Counted from the first letter of the stretch, positions 1-7,201 are shown. The stretch: DNA of 9,436 nucleotides from Planctomycetaceae bacterium (GCA_031259095.1 JAIRLW010000428.1:1-9436), one strand, 5' to 3'. Made by a program: numbers and translations. Notes: generated by a model not told the origin, from the sequence alone.

Positions 1-230
1 TCGGCGGGCATTGTGTCCGGTAATACGGTTGTTTTCGTTTGCCGAAAACGGTCGATCACCAAATTCCGAGCGGTTCGGTAAGCCCAAGCACGTGGTTGGG
101 TGATGGAGCGGCGATGTTGCTTGAAGCATAGAAAAACTTCCTGCACCACATCGTTTGCCGCATCGGAATCCGACAACAGCCGCGCCGCGTAACGGCGAAT
201 ACATTCATACAATAAAGGATCGTCAAACAT
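1..230 (-). CDS. ECF-type RNA polymerase sigma factor, N-terminal part (cut by window edge)
   Basis: Seventy-six codons are visible before the gene leaves the window. The protein matches sigma70 region 2: residues 11-19 (IRRYAARLL) and 24-34 (AANDVVQEVFL) fit region 2.1-2.2, the core-RNAP-binding helix with its acidic D-V-V-Q-E-V-F pattern, and residues 47-63 (RAWAYRTARNLVIDRFR) fit the -10-binding region 2.3-2.4. Such factors direct RNA polymerase to specialised promoters; the regulon cannot be told from here. The start is the ATG at 230: an in-frame TGA lies ten codons upstream and no other start codon falls between. The RBS is weak (AGGAA, about 13 nt upstream). Region 4 and any partner anti-sigma gene lie outside the window. 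The family call is strong; the subgroup is unknown. Confidence 0.88.
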   Translation of the reverse strand, partial: MFDDPLLYECIRRYAARLLSDSDAANDVVQEVFLCFKQHRRSITQPRAWAYRTARNLVIDRFRQTKTTVLPDTMPA

Positions 231-347
231 GTTTGCGTTGGAATTCCTGTCAAAGAGTCAACTTTTTGATCTCCCGAAAACATAGACGGGAAAACGAAAA
301 CTTTCATAGAAAAAATTTTCTCAAAAATTATTGTCCCACACTGAAGA

Positions 348-450
348 TTTTAGGGATAGTAGGGACATAAGGGATAAATGAGACGAAGAGATCAATAATC
401 CTTAGTTTCTAATGTCCCTATTGTCCATCCTGTCCCATTTGTCCCTAAAA
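348..450. repeat. Nonamer-repeat hairpin element, copy A
   Basis: Two arms of 9-bp units face each other. The left arm (353-388) reads GGGATAGTA, then GGGACATAA, then GGGATAAAT, then GAGACGAAG. The right arm (410-445) is the reverse complement type, four units ending in GTCCC or GTCCA (for example ATTTGTCCC at 437-445). The ends are TTTTAGGGA and TCCCTAAAA, so the whole can fold into a long imperfect hairpin with a loop near 389-409. A second small palindrome, CCCTAAAATTTTTAGGG, abuts it at 443-459. Copies B (4132-4217) and C (8452-8525) have the same unit and period. Period and orientation are read directly; function is unknown. Confidence 0.8.
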
Positions 451-471
451 TTTTTAGGGTAGAGACAAGAG

Positions 472-545
472 TATTACGATTACTTATACTTTGAACGGTA
501 ACAAATTACCTTAGCCCCTATCGGGGCTATAAGATTATCGTAATA
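472..545 (-). other. Nested palindrome, three-way-junction-like; possible terminator of the PqaA-like gene
   Basis: An outer stem pairs 472-488 (TATTACGATTACTTATA) with 528-545 (TATAAGATTATCGTAATA), with nine perfect pairs at its base. Inside are two hairpins: GGTAA/TTACC at 497-510 and TAGCCCC/GGGGCTA at 512-529. It lies 20 bases past the stop codon of the hydrolase gene. The GC-rich hairpin could end its transcript, but no run of T follows on the minus strand, so a classical intrinsic terminator is not shown. A REP-like element or small structured RNA is an alternative. Confidence 0.5.
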
Positions 546-564
546 AACAAAACAGATAGTTACG

Positions 565-1935
565 TTAAAATCTCCAAACTTGTGTTGTGACAGAAAACGG
601 CATTCCGTTCTGCACGGATTCCAACTCGACAAAAAAGGCGATATGTCCGGACGTTGGTTTTTTTACCGTAATCACGCCGTCTTGCACAGGCGATGATTCC
701 CATTTTGCCGACTGGAAATTTTTAGATTCGGACACGGCAGTCCAAAGAATTTTTTTCGATTCAGGAATCTCCGTTTCAATATAAATTTGATATTCTGAAT
801 CTTTTTCTGTTAATGTCCAGTCCAATTGAGGCAATTCTCCCGCCGAGGCGATATGTTGCGCAAATACTGAAGCCGAATTAAGTAATTTGAGAAAACTTTT
901 TCCTTTATCGAGTTCATGTTCTTCATTGGGAAGCGTCAAGAGAAATTTGTAACCTTGAATATTATCCCAGTAATATTTTGTTGCGTCCACAGGCCAATAG
1001 GGATCGTTGGAACCGTGAATCAATAATTTCGGAACAGTAATACGGGAAAGATAAGTGTCAGGATCAATCATTTTCATCACCTGAACATTATATGGTGAAG
1101 GACTTTCGTCTTTTTTGAAAAGTCCCCGATCCGTATAATCATGAATACGCGGACTGAAATCACCCCATGTTTCAATATGACCTTCGAGTTGTTTCGGCAA
1201 ATTAAGATTATTGTACACAATAGGAACCAGCGCTGCGATTCGCGGGTCTTTCGACGCTCCGGCAAGCCATGCTGTCCAACCGCGTTTCGACGCACCGCCA
1301 ATAATGAAACTATCAATATTATACTTAAATTCTTGTTTGATAAACTGTTGAGCCGTATCCATCGCACGGAGTACGCTTTTCGTCATCGGTAACAATAAAG
1401 CCCATGTCGGGTCTTGGGTTTCGATGGCTTTAAGCAATGTTTCGCCGATCAGAGCATCTTCGCGAAAACCTGTACCTTTATTGTTGGGATCAAGCGGTTG
1501 ATTGGGAACCTGAAACACAACCACTGTCGGCATTGCGGTTTTGAAGGCAAGCATTTGCGCCATCATCATATTCTTTTGATCGGGTTCTTTACCGGTTGTA
1601 CCGCCGCCGATATAAAGCAGGGCAAAGTCGGTATAAACAATTTTTTCTGGAATAACCACAAGAACATGATGTTGCCACAAAACACCATGCCATGTTTGCG
1701 AGGTCATTTCAAGCAACACCATGTTATTGGTAATTTTTTTAACAAATTTCCATTGATAGGAATCATCTTTTTGTTGCAAATATTTGTCAAATTCCGTCGG
1801 AACAGACGACAAGGTCTGCGCCGACACGGCATTGGAAAACAGGGAAAAAACAGCAAACATTCCGCATAACACGGCAACGAATAAAACTGTTTTGAAACTT
1901 AACAAGTTACAGCGACAATCTTTTCGAACACACAT
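565..1935 (-). CDS. PqaA / PhoPQ-activated pathogenicity-related family protein, exported alpha/beta hydrolase
   Basis: This 456-residue protein matches the PhoPQ-activated pathogenicity-related (PqaA) family, alpha/beta-hydrolase-fold proteins of unclear substrate. Residues 13-39 form a hydrophobic signal peptide with likely cleavage at AVSA|QT (39/40), so it acts in the periplasm or outside. The family core is clear: GGASKRGW at 213-220 carries the presumed nucleophile Ser216 in a G-x-S-x-x-G elbow, HGSNDPYWPVDA at 307-318 carries Asp311, and NEEHELDKG at 337-345 carries His340. The segment 240-273, with NNLN and TWGDFSPRIHDYTDRGLF, is typical of the family. The C-terminal 90 residues look like a small beta domain. 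The ATG at 1935 is supported by AAGGAG at 1942-1947, six bases away. It is the same strand as the DUF1559 gene upstream, but a 560-base structured gap makes an operon unlikely. No truncation is seen. Catalytic roles are inferred from fold motifs. Confidence 0.9.
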   Translation of the reverse strand: MCVRKDCRCNLLSFKTVLFVAVLCGMFAVFSLFSNAVSAQTLSSVPTEFDKYLQQKDDSYQWKFVKKITNNMVLLEMTSQTWHGVLWQHHVLVVIPEKIVYTDFALLYIGGGTTGKEPDQKNMMMAQMLAFKTAMPTVVVFQVPNQPLDPNNKGTGFREDALIGETLLKAIETQDPTWALLLPMTKSVLRAMDTAQQFIKQEFKYNIDSFIIGGASKRGWTAWLAGASKDPRIAALVPIVYNNLNLPKQLEGHIETWGDFSPRIHDYTDRGLFKKDESPSPYNVQVMKMIDPDTYLSRITVPKLLIHGSNDPYWPVDATKYYWDNIQGYKFLLTLPNEEHELDKGKSFLKLLNSASVFAQHIASAGELPQLDWTLTEKDSEYQIYIETEIPESKKILWTAVSESKNFQSAKWESSPVQDGVITVKKPTSGHIAFFVELESVQNGMPFSVTTQVWRF

Positions 1936-2124
1936 AAAAATCTCCTTAAAGTAACAGAAACAAAAAAATTAACGACAAACACGGATAATACAGGAACATA
2001 AGCGTACATGATTTTTTGTAATAAATCAATAGGCACAATCCGGTTCTAACATATTTTCGATAGTCATCGGAATATTGGCGATTATCGATTTTCCGATTGT
2101 TTCGGGATTTAGACGGTAATCACA
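1936..2124. other. Intergenic DNA, leader of the PqaA-like gene, no gene seen
   Basis: The AT-rich stretch directly upstream of the hydrolase holds its RBS (1942-1947). I found no convincing -35/-10 pair and no open frame with coding character on either strand. Confidence 0.5.
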
Positions 2125-2217
2125 GGCAGGCGATAGTTGATAATTGAGATTGGGTAGTGGAGAGCGCCGCAAGCGGAATTTGATCACAACATTGTGATAT
2201 CTCCGCTATCGCCTACC
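2125..2217. other. Nested inverted repeat, candidate structured RNA or mobile-element relic
   Basis: Positions 2125-2136 (GGCAGGCGATAG) pair with 2206-2217 (CTATCGCCTACC), 11 of 12 bases. Inside, AGCGGA (2172-2177) pairs with TCCGCT (2202-2207), capped by ATCACAA (2183-2189) and TTGTGAT (2192-2198). A competing pairing joins GATTGGG (2148-2154) to CCCAATC (2234-2240). The element sits between the stop of the DUF1559 gene and the start of the hydrolase gene, so read on the minus strand it could be an RNA leader. No known RNA family was recognised. Confidence 0.4.
2134..2149. repeat. 16-bp direct repeat, left copy
   Basis: TAGTTGATAATTGAGA here is repeated exactly at 2426-2441. The two copies bracket about 276 bp that hold both inverted repeats of this gap. 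Confidence 0.7.
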
Positions 2218-2238
2218 TTTATTGAGTTATTCTCCCAA

Positions 2239-2364
2239 TCCGAAATAATCAGGGTTTTGTTAATCCGATACCGGTGGTTAAAACCGCCGACTACATTCTT
2301 GCATTATTGACGCACTAGACGTTCCAGACGTTACATGGGATAAAAATTATCTGATTATTTCGGA
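2239..2364. repeat. Inverted-repeat element with 14-bp perfect ends
   Basis: TCCGAAATAATCAG (2239-2252) is the exact reverse complement of CTGATTATTTCGGA (2351-2364). The interior is about 98 bp and holds a hairpin, CGGTGGTT (2272-2279) with AACCGCCG (2282-2289). A third copy of the core GAAATAATCAG lies at 2398-2408 in direct orientation. The size and ends recall a small non-autonomous element, but no target-site duplication was seen. Confidence 0.45.
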
Positions 2365-2425
2365 ATTTTGGGGGCAATTGTTTACGTCCCAAAAGGTGAA
2401 ATAATCAGAATAATTACCCATTTTT

Positions 2426-2441
2426 TAGTTGATAATTGAGA
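2426..2441. repeat. 16-bp direct repeat, right copy
   Basis: Exact copy of 2134-2149, located 57 bp past the end of the DUF1559 gene. Confidence 0.7.
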
Positions 2442-2497
2442 GTGAATAATGAAATAGGAATGTTGCCGTCTTCTTTCACTATTCGCTTTTTTGTTAG

Positions 2498-3877
2498 TTA
2501 CGGTAATGACGTAACATTCCCATCGTCAATATCAGCGAGACGTGCTAAAACAGTCGGAGTAACTGTTAAGGAAAAAGTACGAACAGACCCATCGCCTAGA
2601 CAGAAATTCACAACACTGCCGTGATAACTGCCAAATCCTAAGTCTGCAGGATCAAAATCAGACAAATCACCAGGATTACCAGAGAAGTAACCGAGAGACT
2701 CTTTTTTCTGTATCAAGCCAAAATCTCGGCTGCCAGTCGTCGGCGCCGATCCGTCATTGGTGGCATGGATAATTCGTACCACTTGGTTAGTTGAATCGCC
2801 GCAAGTAAACAAATAACTTCCATCCCATTTACCGGCATCGCCGCTACTACCCACACCCATAGCTGTACTAAACTGAGTGGTAGGGGTATCAGTACCACCT
2901 TCATTTTTTATTTCGGTCGTAGGAATATGTTTTTCACCTAAAATAAGTTGATTTGTTGTACCATCCTGCCATCTTGAAAAATTCGTGGGCAACGTATATT
3001 GCTTATAAACTTCATCATCTGTTGAAAATCCGCCACCGGGCAAACCGCTTATTTGGGCAAGAGTAAACGGCATTCGATACCTAGGGTCGTTACCAAATTT
3101 CCATTGATCGGGACCAGTAAATGCTTCAACTAACGCCATGAAGACTGCAGCGAAAGAATCGGCGTCGCTCGCTCGGTAACGCAAAATTGTTGCGTAATCC
3201 GACAACGGACCGCCTTGGATATTGGTCGCAGTTTCATCGTAGATTTGCATACCGCTTCGCCGTGACGGGCATTTGAGAATGGCGACGCTGCCAAGCTGTT
3301 GCTTCTCCGCAGGAGTTGCCATCCGCCAAATTCCTTCTTGTGATCCGGCTGTACTGCCATTGTCATTGTCCAAACATCTGCCAAGACCATTACCATCGGC
3401 GGTGGGAGATGAAGCGGGACCATTTTTCAACAACTCATATTGTGCCCCTTGTTCGTAGTACGGCATCAGAAACACAAACAAACTGGCGCGGCTTGGTCCC
3501 AATCCAACTGGCGGAAGAGCTTCATGGGCGCTGTGGAAGTTGTGAATACCGAGACCGAACTGCTTCAAGTGGTTGACACATGTCATTCTCCGTGCGGCTT
3601 CCCGCGCCATTTGAACGGCAGGCAATAGAAGTGCGATTAACATGCCGATAATCGCAATCACCACCAGAAGTTCGACCAACGTAAAGCCGAACCGTGAAGA
3701 ACGGGCAAGAGTTGAGAATTTTGCGGAAAAATCGTTGGAAAACCAACATTTTCCACTCTCCGTTCTTAACTTTCTTCTACATAGTGCCCCCCCCCCCTCG
3801 TTTGCCCATTTTAACATCGAATTTTTCATCCATAACTTCACGAAAAATTCAATCAAACATTTTACGACATTTTTCAT
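2498..3877 (-). CDS. DUF1559 domain-containing protein with prepilin-type N-terminus
   Basis: A 459-residue member of the DUF1559 family, pseudopilin-like proteins present in many copies in planctomycetes and thought to be envelope or surface associated. The type III signal is at 63-94: F-G64|F65-TLVE69-L, followed by a hydrophobic helix ([18 protein letters not shown]) and [10 protein letters not shown] at 91-100. Peptidase cleavage is expected after Gly64, with Glu69 as the conserved +5 residue. The C-terminus has the family H-X9-DG motif: His419, Asp429, Gly430, then the usual LADIDDGN ending, so the gene is complete. The leader before Gly64 is unusually long and includes Gly28-30, encoded by an 11-G tract. 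The ATG at 3877 is chosen because AAGGAG lies 7 bases upstream and no in-frame ATG, GTG or TTG lies between the tract and the prepilin motif. A consensus promoter is at 3975-4003. Exact cellular role is unknown. Confidence 0.95.
   Translation of the reverse strand: MKNVVKCLIEFFVKLWMKNSMLKWANEGGGALCRRKLRTESGKCWFSNDFSAKFSTLARSSRFGFTLVELLVVIAIIGMLIALLLPAVQMAREAARRMTCVNHLKQFGLGIHNFHSAHEALPPVGLGPSRASLFVFLMPYYEQGAQYELLKNGPASSPTADGNGLGRCLDNDNGSTAGSQEGIWRMATPAEKQQLGSVAILKCPSRRSGMQIYDETATNIQGGPLSDYATILRYRASDADSFAAVFMALVEAFTGPDQWKFGNDPRYRMPFTLAQISGLPGGGFSTDDEVYKQYTLPTNFSRWQDGTTNQLILGEKHIPTTEIKNEGGTDTPTTQFSTAMGVGSSGDAGKWDGSYLFTCGDSTNQVVRIIHATNDGSAPTTGSRDFGLIQKKESLGYFSGNPGDLSDFDPADLGFGSYHGSVVNFCLGDGSVRTFSLTVTPTVLARLADIDDGNVTSLP
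3787..3797 (-). repeat. G11 homopolymer tract in the 5' coding region (candidate phase-variation site)
   Basis: The plus strand has eleven C, so the coding strand has eleven G at codons 27-31 of the DUF1559 gene. With 11 G the frame continues into the prepilin motif. With 10 G the next codons run to TAA after six residues (HYVEES). With 12 G they reach TAG after three (GTM). The arithmetic is direct; in vivo length variation is inferred. Confidence 0.75.
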
Positions 3878-3884
3878 TGTTATT

Positions 3885-3890
3885 CTCCTT
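3885..3890 (-). promoter_or_regulatory. Ribosome binding site of the DUF1559 gene
   Basis: AAGGAG on the minus strand, 7 bases before the ATG at 3877. It supports the far-upstream start and therefore places the G tract inside the reading frame. Confidence 0.75.
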
Positions 3891-3915
3891 ATTTTCTAAG
3901 GTTTTACCAAAATAA

Positions 3916-3959
3916 TTGCGAAACGTTGCCGAAAAAAACGGCAAAAAAGCATATCGCAA
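3916..3959 (-). promoter_or_regulatory. Hairpin in the 5' untranslated leader of the DUF1559 gene
   Basis: Two nested pairs: TTGCGA (3916-3921) with TCGCAA (3954-3959), and TTGCCG (3926-3931) with CGGCAA (3939-3944). It lies between the predicted transcription start and the RBS, so it may affect transcript stability or translation. No known riboswitch was recognised. Confidence 0.4.
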
Positions 3960-3974
3960 TCAAATCAAAATCAC

Positions 3975-4003
3975 ATTTTATGCCAAACTAGACCAATTGT
4001 CAA
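3975..4003 (-). promoter_or_regulatory. Sigma70-type promoter for the DUF1559 gene
   Basis: On the minus strand TTGACA (4003-3998) is followed by a 17-base spacer and TAAAAT (3980-3975). That is a perfect -35, ideal spacing and a near-consensus -10. Predicted start is near 3968, giving a leader of about 90 bases. The -35 is also the left arm of an inverted repeat, TGTCAAA (3998-4004) with TTTGACA (4020-4026), which could be an operator. Confidence 0.65.
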
Positions 4004-4074
4004 ACAAAAAAATTTCTTTTTTGACAGATTTCCAAAAAATTGTCAGAGTTATTTTGGAATTTGAGAATTTCAAT

Positions 4075-4091
4075 GGGAATCTCTAAAAATA
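4075..4091 (+). repeat. Shared flank box GGGAATCTCTAAAAATA of nonamer copy B
   Basis: The same 17-base box, with one change, stands at 8390-8406 in front of copy C at nearly the same distance (55 against 60 bases to the ATTATTTGT sequence). A shorter version starts the hairpin element at 7342. This suggests that the repeated unit extends beyond the nonamers. Confidence 0.5.
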
Positions 4092-4131
4092 TCATTGCCG
4101 AAAAATTTTTGATTCTTTTGATTAGTCGATT

Positions 4132-4217
4132 ATTTGTTCCATTAATCCCTATCGTCCCTTCACGCAATATTTTGCGAAATAGGGACATTAGAGACGATAG
4201 GGACCAATGGGACAGGG
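4132..4217. repeat. Nonamer-repeat hairpin element, copy B
   Basis: The left arm (4132-4158) is ATTTGTTCC, ATTAATCCC and TATCGTCCC. The right arm (4182-4217) is GGGACATTA, GAGACGATA, GGGACCAAT and GGGACAGGG. Positions 4141-4158 pair with 4191-4208 at 15 of 18 bases, and a CGCAA/TTGCG hairpin (4163-4176) sits in the loop. The element lies between two divergent genes, far from both starts. Confidence 0.8.
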
Positions 4218-4511
4218 AATCGACGCAACCGTAGGTGAAAAGCTTTCGGCGAAAGGTTGACTTGAACGATTCCCAATGACCATTTTTTATTTGTATCAGT
4301 TCACACTGCCTATTTTATCCAACCGGAAAAACCGAAATTTTTATGAAAAAAAAGAATTTATTTTCGACAATAAAACCAAAGTAAGAACAACACTTCTTTC
4401 CGTAAAAACCGATAATTGAAAAGAAGTACTTTTTTATCTTTTACTTTGTCAGACGAGTCGTTCACGACCACAAATTTCCACCGAATAGGGATTTAGGAAA
4501 AGGATTTCTCA
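4218..4511 (+). other. Leader region of the beta-barrel gene with a nested hairpin
   Basis: AAAGTAA (4378-4384) pairs with TTACTTT (4441-4447), and inside it ACTTCTTT (4392-4399) pairs with AAAGAAGT (4420-4427). The inner right arm is followed by a T-rich stretch, so it could act as an attenuator-like structure ahead of the gene at 4512. A 47-codon frame at 4276-4419 has no RBS and is not called. No clear promoter was found. Confidence 0.4.
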
Positions 4512-6221
4512 ATGGTAATGATAATAAAAAAATATTGCCGTTTCCTGTTTGGAATAAGTTTGGTCTTTGCTTTTTTTGGTGTAACGGCTTATTCTCAAAC
4601 GTCTTCTTCGTTTTACATGGGACAGTCGGCGTCTTATCCTTATCCTGAATTACCCGCTTCGCGTGTGACGGAAAAACAGCATTGGTTTCGGCAGCCGGAA
4701 TCGGATAGGATGTTTTCTGACGGAATGTTTTACGATTATAATTATTATTACTACAATCATCGTGAACAGAACAACGGAAACGAAAATAGAAATGGAAATG
4801 AAATAAAACATTCTCCGACGATTCAAGTTGCGAAACCGGCGGCGAAATCCGCTTCCAATGTTAAAGAAGTTACGGAACCCAATGACTCAAATGCCAACGG
4901 CGCGGCAACTTCCGAAAAATCTATTACTAAATCTGTTACTAATTCTGTTACAGAAAAATCATCGCGTCATTTGTCGGTTCAAAATAAAAATAATTTTTGG
5001 AATCGTGAATTACCTCAATCTTGGAGACCGCCGACAGTTCCGAGCATGATTGGCGATAACACGTCCATTCCGGCGCGGGTTTTGTCCTATCATTTCTGGA
5101 CAACAGAAAAAGTTGCGATTCCTAATCCGAATTACAATCCGACGCTGGAGTTTTATAATTACGGAATTGACAATATTGATTACCATTCTCAATCATCGCG
5201 GCAATTGAAATACGATAACCGTCAATATATTGACATTGACGAAGCGGTTCAACGGACGGAAGTTATTCCGACGCCGGTAACGCCGTCGATGTTTGTGACG
5301 TCGCTTAATGTTGCGGAAAATTTCAACGCCGAAGTGATGAATCGGTTTTACGTTGATTTACGGCTTTTTGACGGAGCACAGAGTTACGGTATTTCGGGGA
5401 ACCGGAATTCTATTGCTGTTGCAAAAAAAGATATAAGCCGTTTGACGTTTGCGTTTGAAAGAAGAATCGGACGCCGACATTCGGTGGAGTTGCGGCTTCC
5501 TGTTGTTTTAGTTGGACTGAAATCGTCGCAACATCTTGTCGGAACAACAGAACCGGAACAGGATACTGAATTGGGCAATCTCAGTTTAATTTACAAAAAG
5601 GTGATGTACCGAACGCCTCAAGTTACGTTTTGTTGGGGAATCGGACTTAATATTCCGACGGCTCCCGATGTTCAACTGAATTATGTTCCTGATTTTGGGC
5701 GTGATCCTATTCGTGGAACAATTGAAAACCGTAAAACAAGTTTTGTTCCTTATGTCGGATTTCAGTGGGAACGCGGTCAAACGTTTGGACATCTTCTCGG
5801 ACAACTTGATTTTGCTCTTGGAAAAAACCATTGGCAATTCACTGACAACCGTTACGGATTAACGAATTATGAAATGAAAATATCGGAGTCGTCGTTGTTT
5901 CGGCTTAATATTGGTACGGGGCGTTGGTTTTACAATTATTCGAGTGATCCGTCGTTATTTCGTGTAGGCGGCATGGTCGAGGCTCATTTCACGTCAAACC
6001 TGAATCAATTAAATTCAAAAACAATTTATTCCAATACAAAGTCAAGCAGCAATTATTTTTCCGCAACAGCAACCAGACCTAGTTGGACAACAATTAATCT
6101 TGTTGGCGGATTGCCGATTCAAACACGTAAGGCGTCGCTGTTACTTTTTATCGCGGTTCCGATCACGGACAGACGGTATTTCGATTGCGAAGGCGGAATT
6201 TCCGCTGATCTAAAATTTTAG
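4512..6221 (+). CDS. Exported protein, probable outer-membrane beta-barrel, family not recognised
   Basis: A 569-residue protein. Residues 1-28 form a signal peptide (KK, then the hydrophobic stretch FLFGISLVFAFFGVTA, cleavage likely AYS|QT). Residues 30-165 are low-complexity, rich in Ser, Asn and Tyr, probably a flexible linker: tyrosines cluster at 74-81 and an Asn/Glu stretch follows at 87-97. From about 265 to the end the sequence alternates aromatic and polar residues in short strands (for example FYVDLRLF at 279-286, HSVELRLPVVLVGL at 323-336, LFRLNIGTGRWFYN at 462-475), as in outer-membrane barrels. The last residue is Phe in ADLKF, matching the C-terminal beta-signal read by the BAM assembly machinery. 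The ATG at 4512 follows AGGAAAAGGA with 7 bases spacing; Met3 is an alternative start. It faces the ilvE-like gene convergently. Porin, transporter or surface-anchor roles are all possible; I recognise no named family. Confidence 0.7.
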   Translation: MVMIIKKYCRFLFGISLVFAFFGVTAYSQTSSSFYMGQSASYPYPELPASRVTEKQHWFRQPESDRMFSDGMFYDYNYYYYNHREQNNGNENRNGNEIKHSPTIQVAKPAAKSASNVKEVTEPNDSNANGAATSEKSITKSVTNSVTEKSSRHLSVQNKNNFWNRELPQSWRPPTVPSMIGDNTSIPARVLSYHFWTTEKVAIPNPNYNPTLEFYNYGIDNIDYHSQSSRQLKYDNRQYIDIDEAVQRTEVIPTPVTPSMFVTSLNVAENFNAEVMNRFYVDLRLFDGAQSYGISGNRNSIAVAKKDISRLTFAFERRIGRRHSVELRLPVVLVGLKSSQHLVGTTEPEQDTELGNLSLIYKKVMYRTPQVTFCWGIGLNIPTAPDVQLNYVPDFGRDPIRGTIENRKTSFVPYVGFQWERGQTFGHLLGQLDFALGKNHWQFTDNRYGLTNYEMKISESSLFRLNIGTGRWFYNYSSDPSLFRVGGMVEAHFTSNLNQLNSKTIYSNTKSSSNYFSATATRPSWTTINLVGGLPIQTRKASLLLFIAVPITDRRYFDCEGGISADLKF

Positions 6222-6311
6222 CAACAAATCGCAGACGTTACAAAGAATCCTGATTGCTTCGGAATTTGGCGCGGCTGGATTGTTACAGAAAGCAAAACAA
6301 CCCGTTACGTT

Positions 6312-7166
6312 TTACCGTTTTTTTGTTTCGGCGCGAAAACGTTCCAGCAGTTTTTTTGTTACAGTTCCGGGCAGACCATTGCCAATTGTTCTTCCGTCCA
6401 GTTTGACAACGGGAATCAATTCCGCCGCGCTTCCGGTAAGAAAACATTCATCCGCCGTATAAATATCATGCCGGGTCATGGGAGCCTCTTTGATATTCAT
6501 ACCAAGTTCGGCGGCAAGTTCCAGAACAACACGGCGAGTAGTTCCTTCCAAAATACCCGCGTCCGGCGACGGCGTGTGCAATCTGTTACGTTTGAAGATA
6601 AAAATGTTGTCGCCGCTGCACTCCGCAACTTCGCCCTTTGAATTGAGCATCAACACTTCTGCACAACCAGCTTGATGACCTTCAATCTTGGCAAGAATAT
6701 TGTTCAGATAATTCATGGATTTGATTTGCGGTCCCAGCATTGCCGGATTGGTTCGAATCGTCGATGCAGTAACAATTTCCAATCCTTTTTCATAACATTC
6801 TTTCGGATAAAGCGCCAAGTGATCGGCAATAATAATCACTTGCGGATGTTGACAAAGATGAGCGTCGAGTCCCAATGTTCCGCGACCGCGAGTAACAATT
6901 AGTCGAATATAACCGTCGGAAATCTCATTGATTTTGAGTGTTTCGTTGACGGCTTTTTCCATCGCCTCAACCGTGATTGGAATCGTCAACTGGATACTTC
7001 GGGCGGATTCCCAAAGCCGGTCTAAATGATCGCGCAACCGAAAAACGTTGCCGTCGTAAGACCGCATCCCTTCAAAAATGCCGTCACCGTAAAGAAAACC
7101 ATGATCGAAAACACTAACCTTAGCATTTTCCTTTTCAAAATATTCGCCGGAAATATAGATTTTCAT
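6312..7166 (-). CDS. ilvE: Branched-chain amino acid aminotransferase (class IV, PLP-dependent)
   Basis: A 284-residue fold-type IV aminotransferase, of usual length. It most likely transfers amino groups between glutamate and the 2-oxo acids of leucine, isoleucine and valine in the cytoplasm. Residues seen: DHGFLYGDGIFEGMR at 21-35 (family N-terminal signature), the PLP-binding lysine Lys149 in QIKSMNYLNN, Glu182 in AECSGDNIF, phosphate-binding GILEGTTRR at 204-212, and LTGSAAEL at 243-250. The RLIVTRGRGTLGLD segment (88-101) is like that of short bacterial IlvE proteins. D-amino-acid aminotransferase and aminodeoxychorismate lyase share the fold, so the exact substrate is less certain than the family. 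The start at 7166 fits the family's N-terminus, although no good RBS precedes it. A promoter is predicted at 7282-7309 with a hairpin-rich leader. No other ilv gene is nearby. Confidence 0.88.
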   Translation of the reverse strand: MKIYISGEYFEKENAKVSVFDHGFLYGDGIFEGMRSYDGNVFRLRDHLDRLWESARSIQLTIPITVEAMEKAVNETLKINEISDGYIRLIVTRGRGTLGLDAHLCQHPQVIIIADHLALYPKECYEKGLEIVTASTIRTNPAMLGPQIKSMNYLNNILAKIEGHQAGCAEVLMLNSKGEVAECSGDNIFIFKRNRLHTPSPDAGILEGTTRRVVLELAAELGMNIKEAPMTRHDIYTADECFLTGSAAELIPVVKLDGRTIGNGLPGTVTKKLLERFRAETKKR

Positions 7167-7201
7167 TAGAAGATTTAGAAAGTTAACATGAATAAAATTA
7201 A

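Noticed and set aside
56..307. Minus-strand open frame overlapping the sigma factor
   Set aside because: It is out of frame with the clear sigma region 2 sequence and has no homology-like motifs of its own.
353..445. CRISPR array reading of the GTCCC repeats
   Set aside because: The units are 9 bp, directly adjacent and inverted; there are no 28-37 bp repeats with spacers and no cas genes.
1414..1869. Long plus-strand open frame inside the PqaA-like gene
   Set aside because: It lies antisense to a well-conserved hydrolase; the translated sequence is rich in His, Phe and Lys as expected from antisense reading, and has no RBS.
4276..4419. Small 47-codon open frame upstream of the barrel gene
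   Set aside because: No RBS, AT-driven composition, and it overlaps the leader hairpin; coding is not supported.
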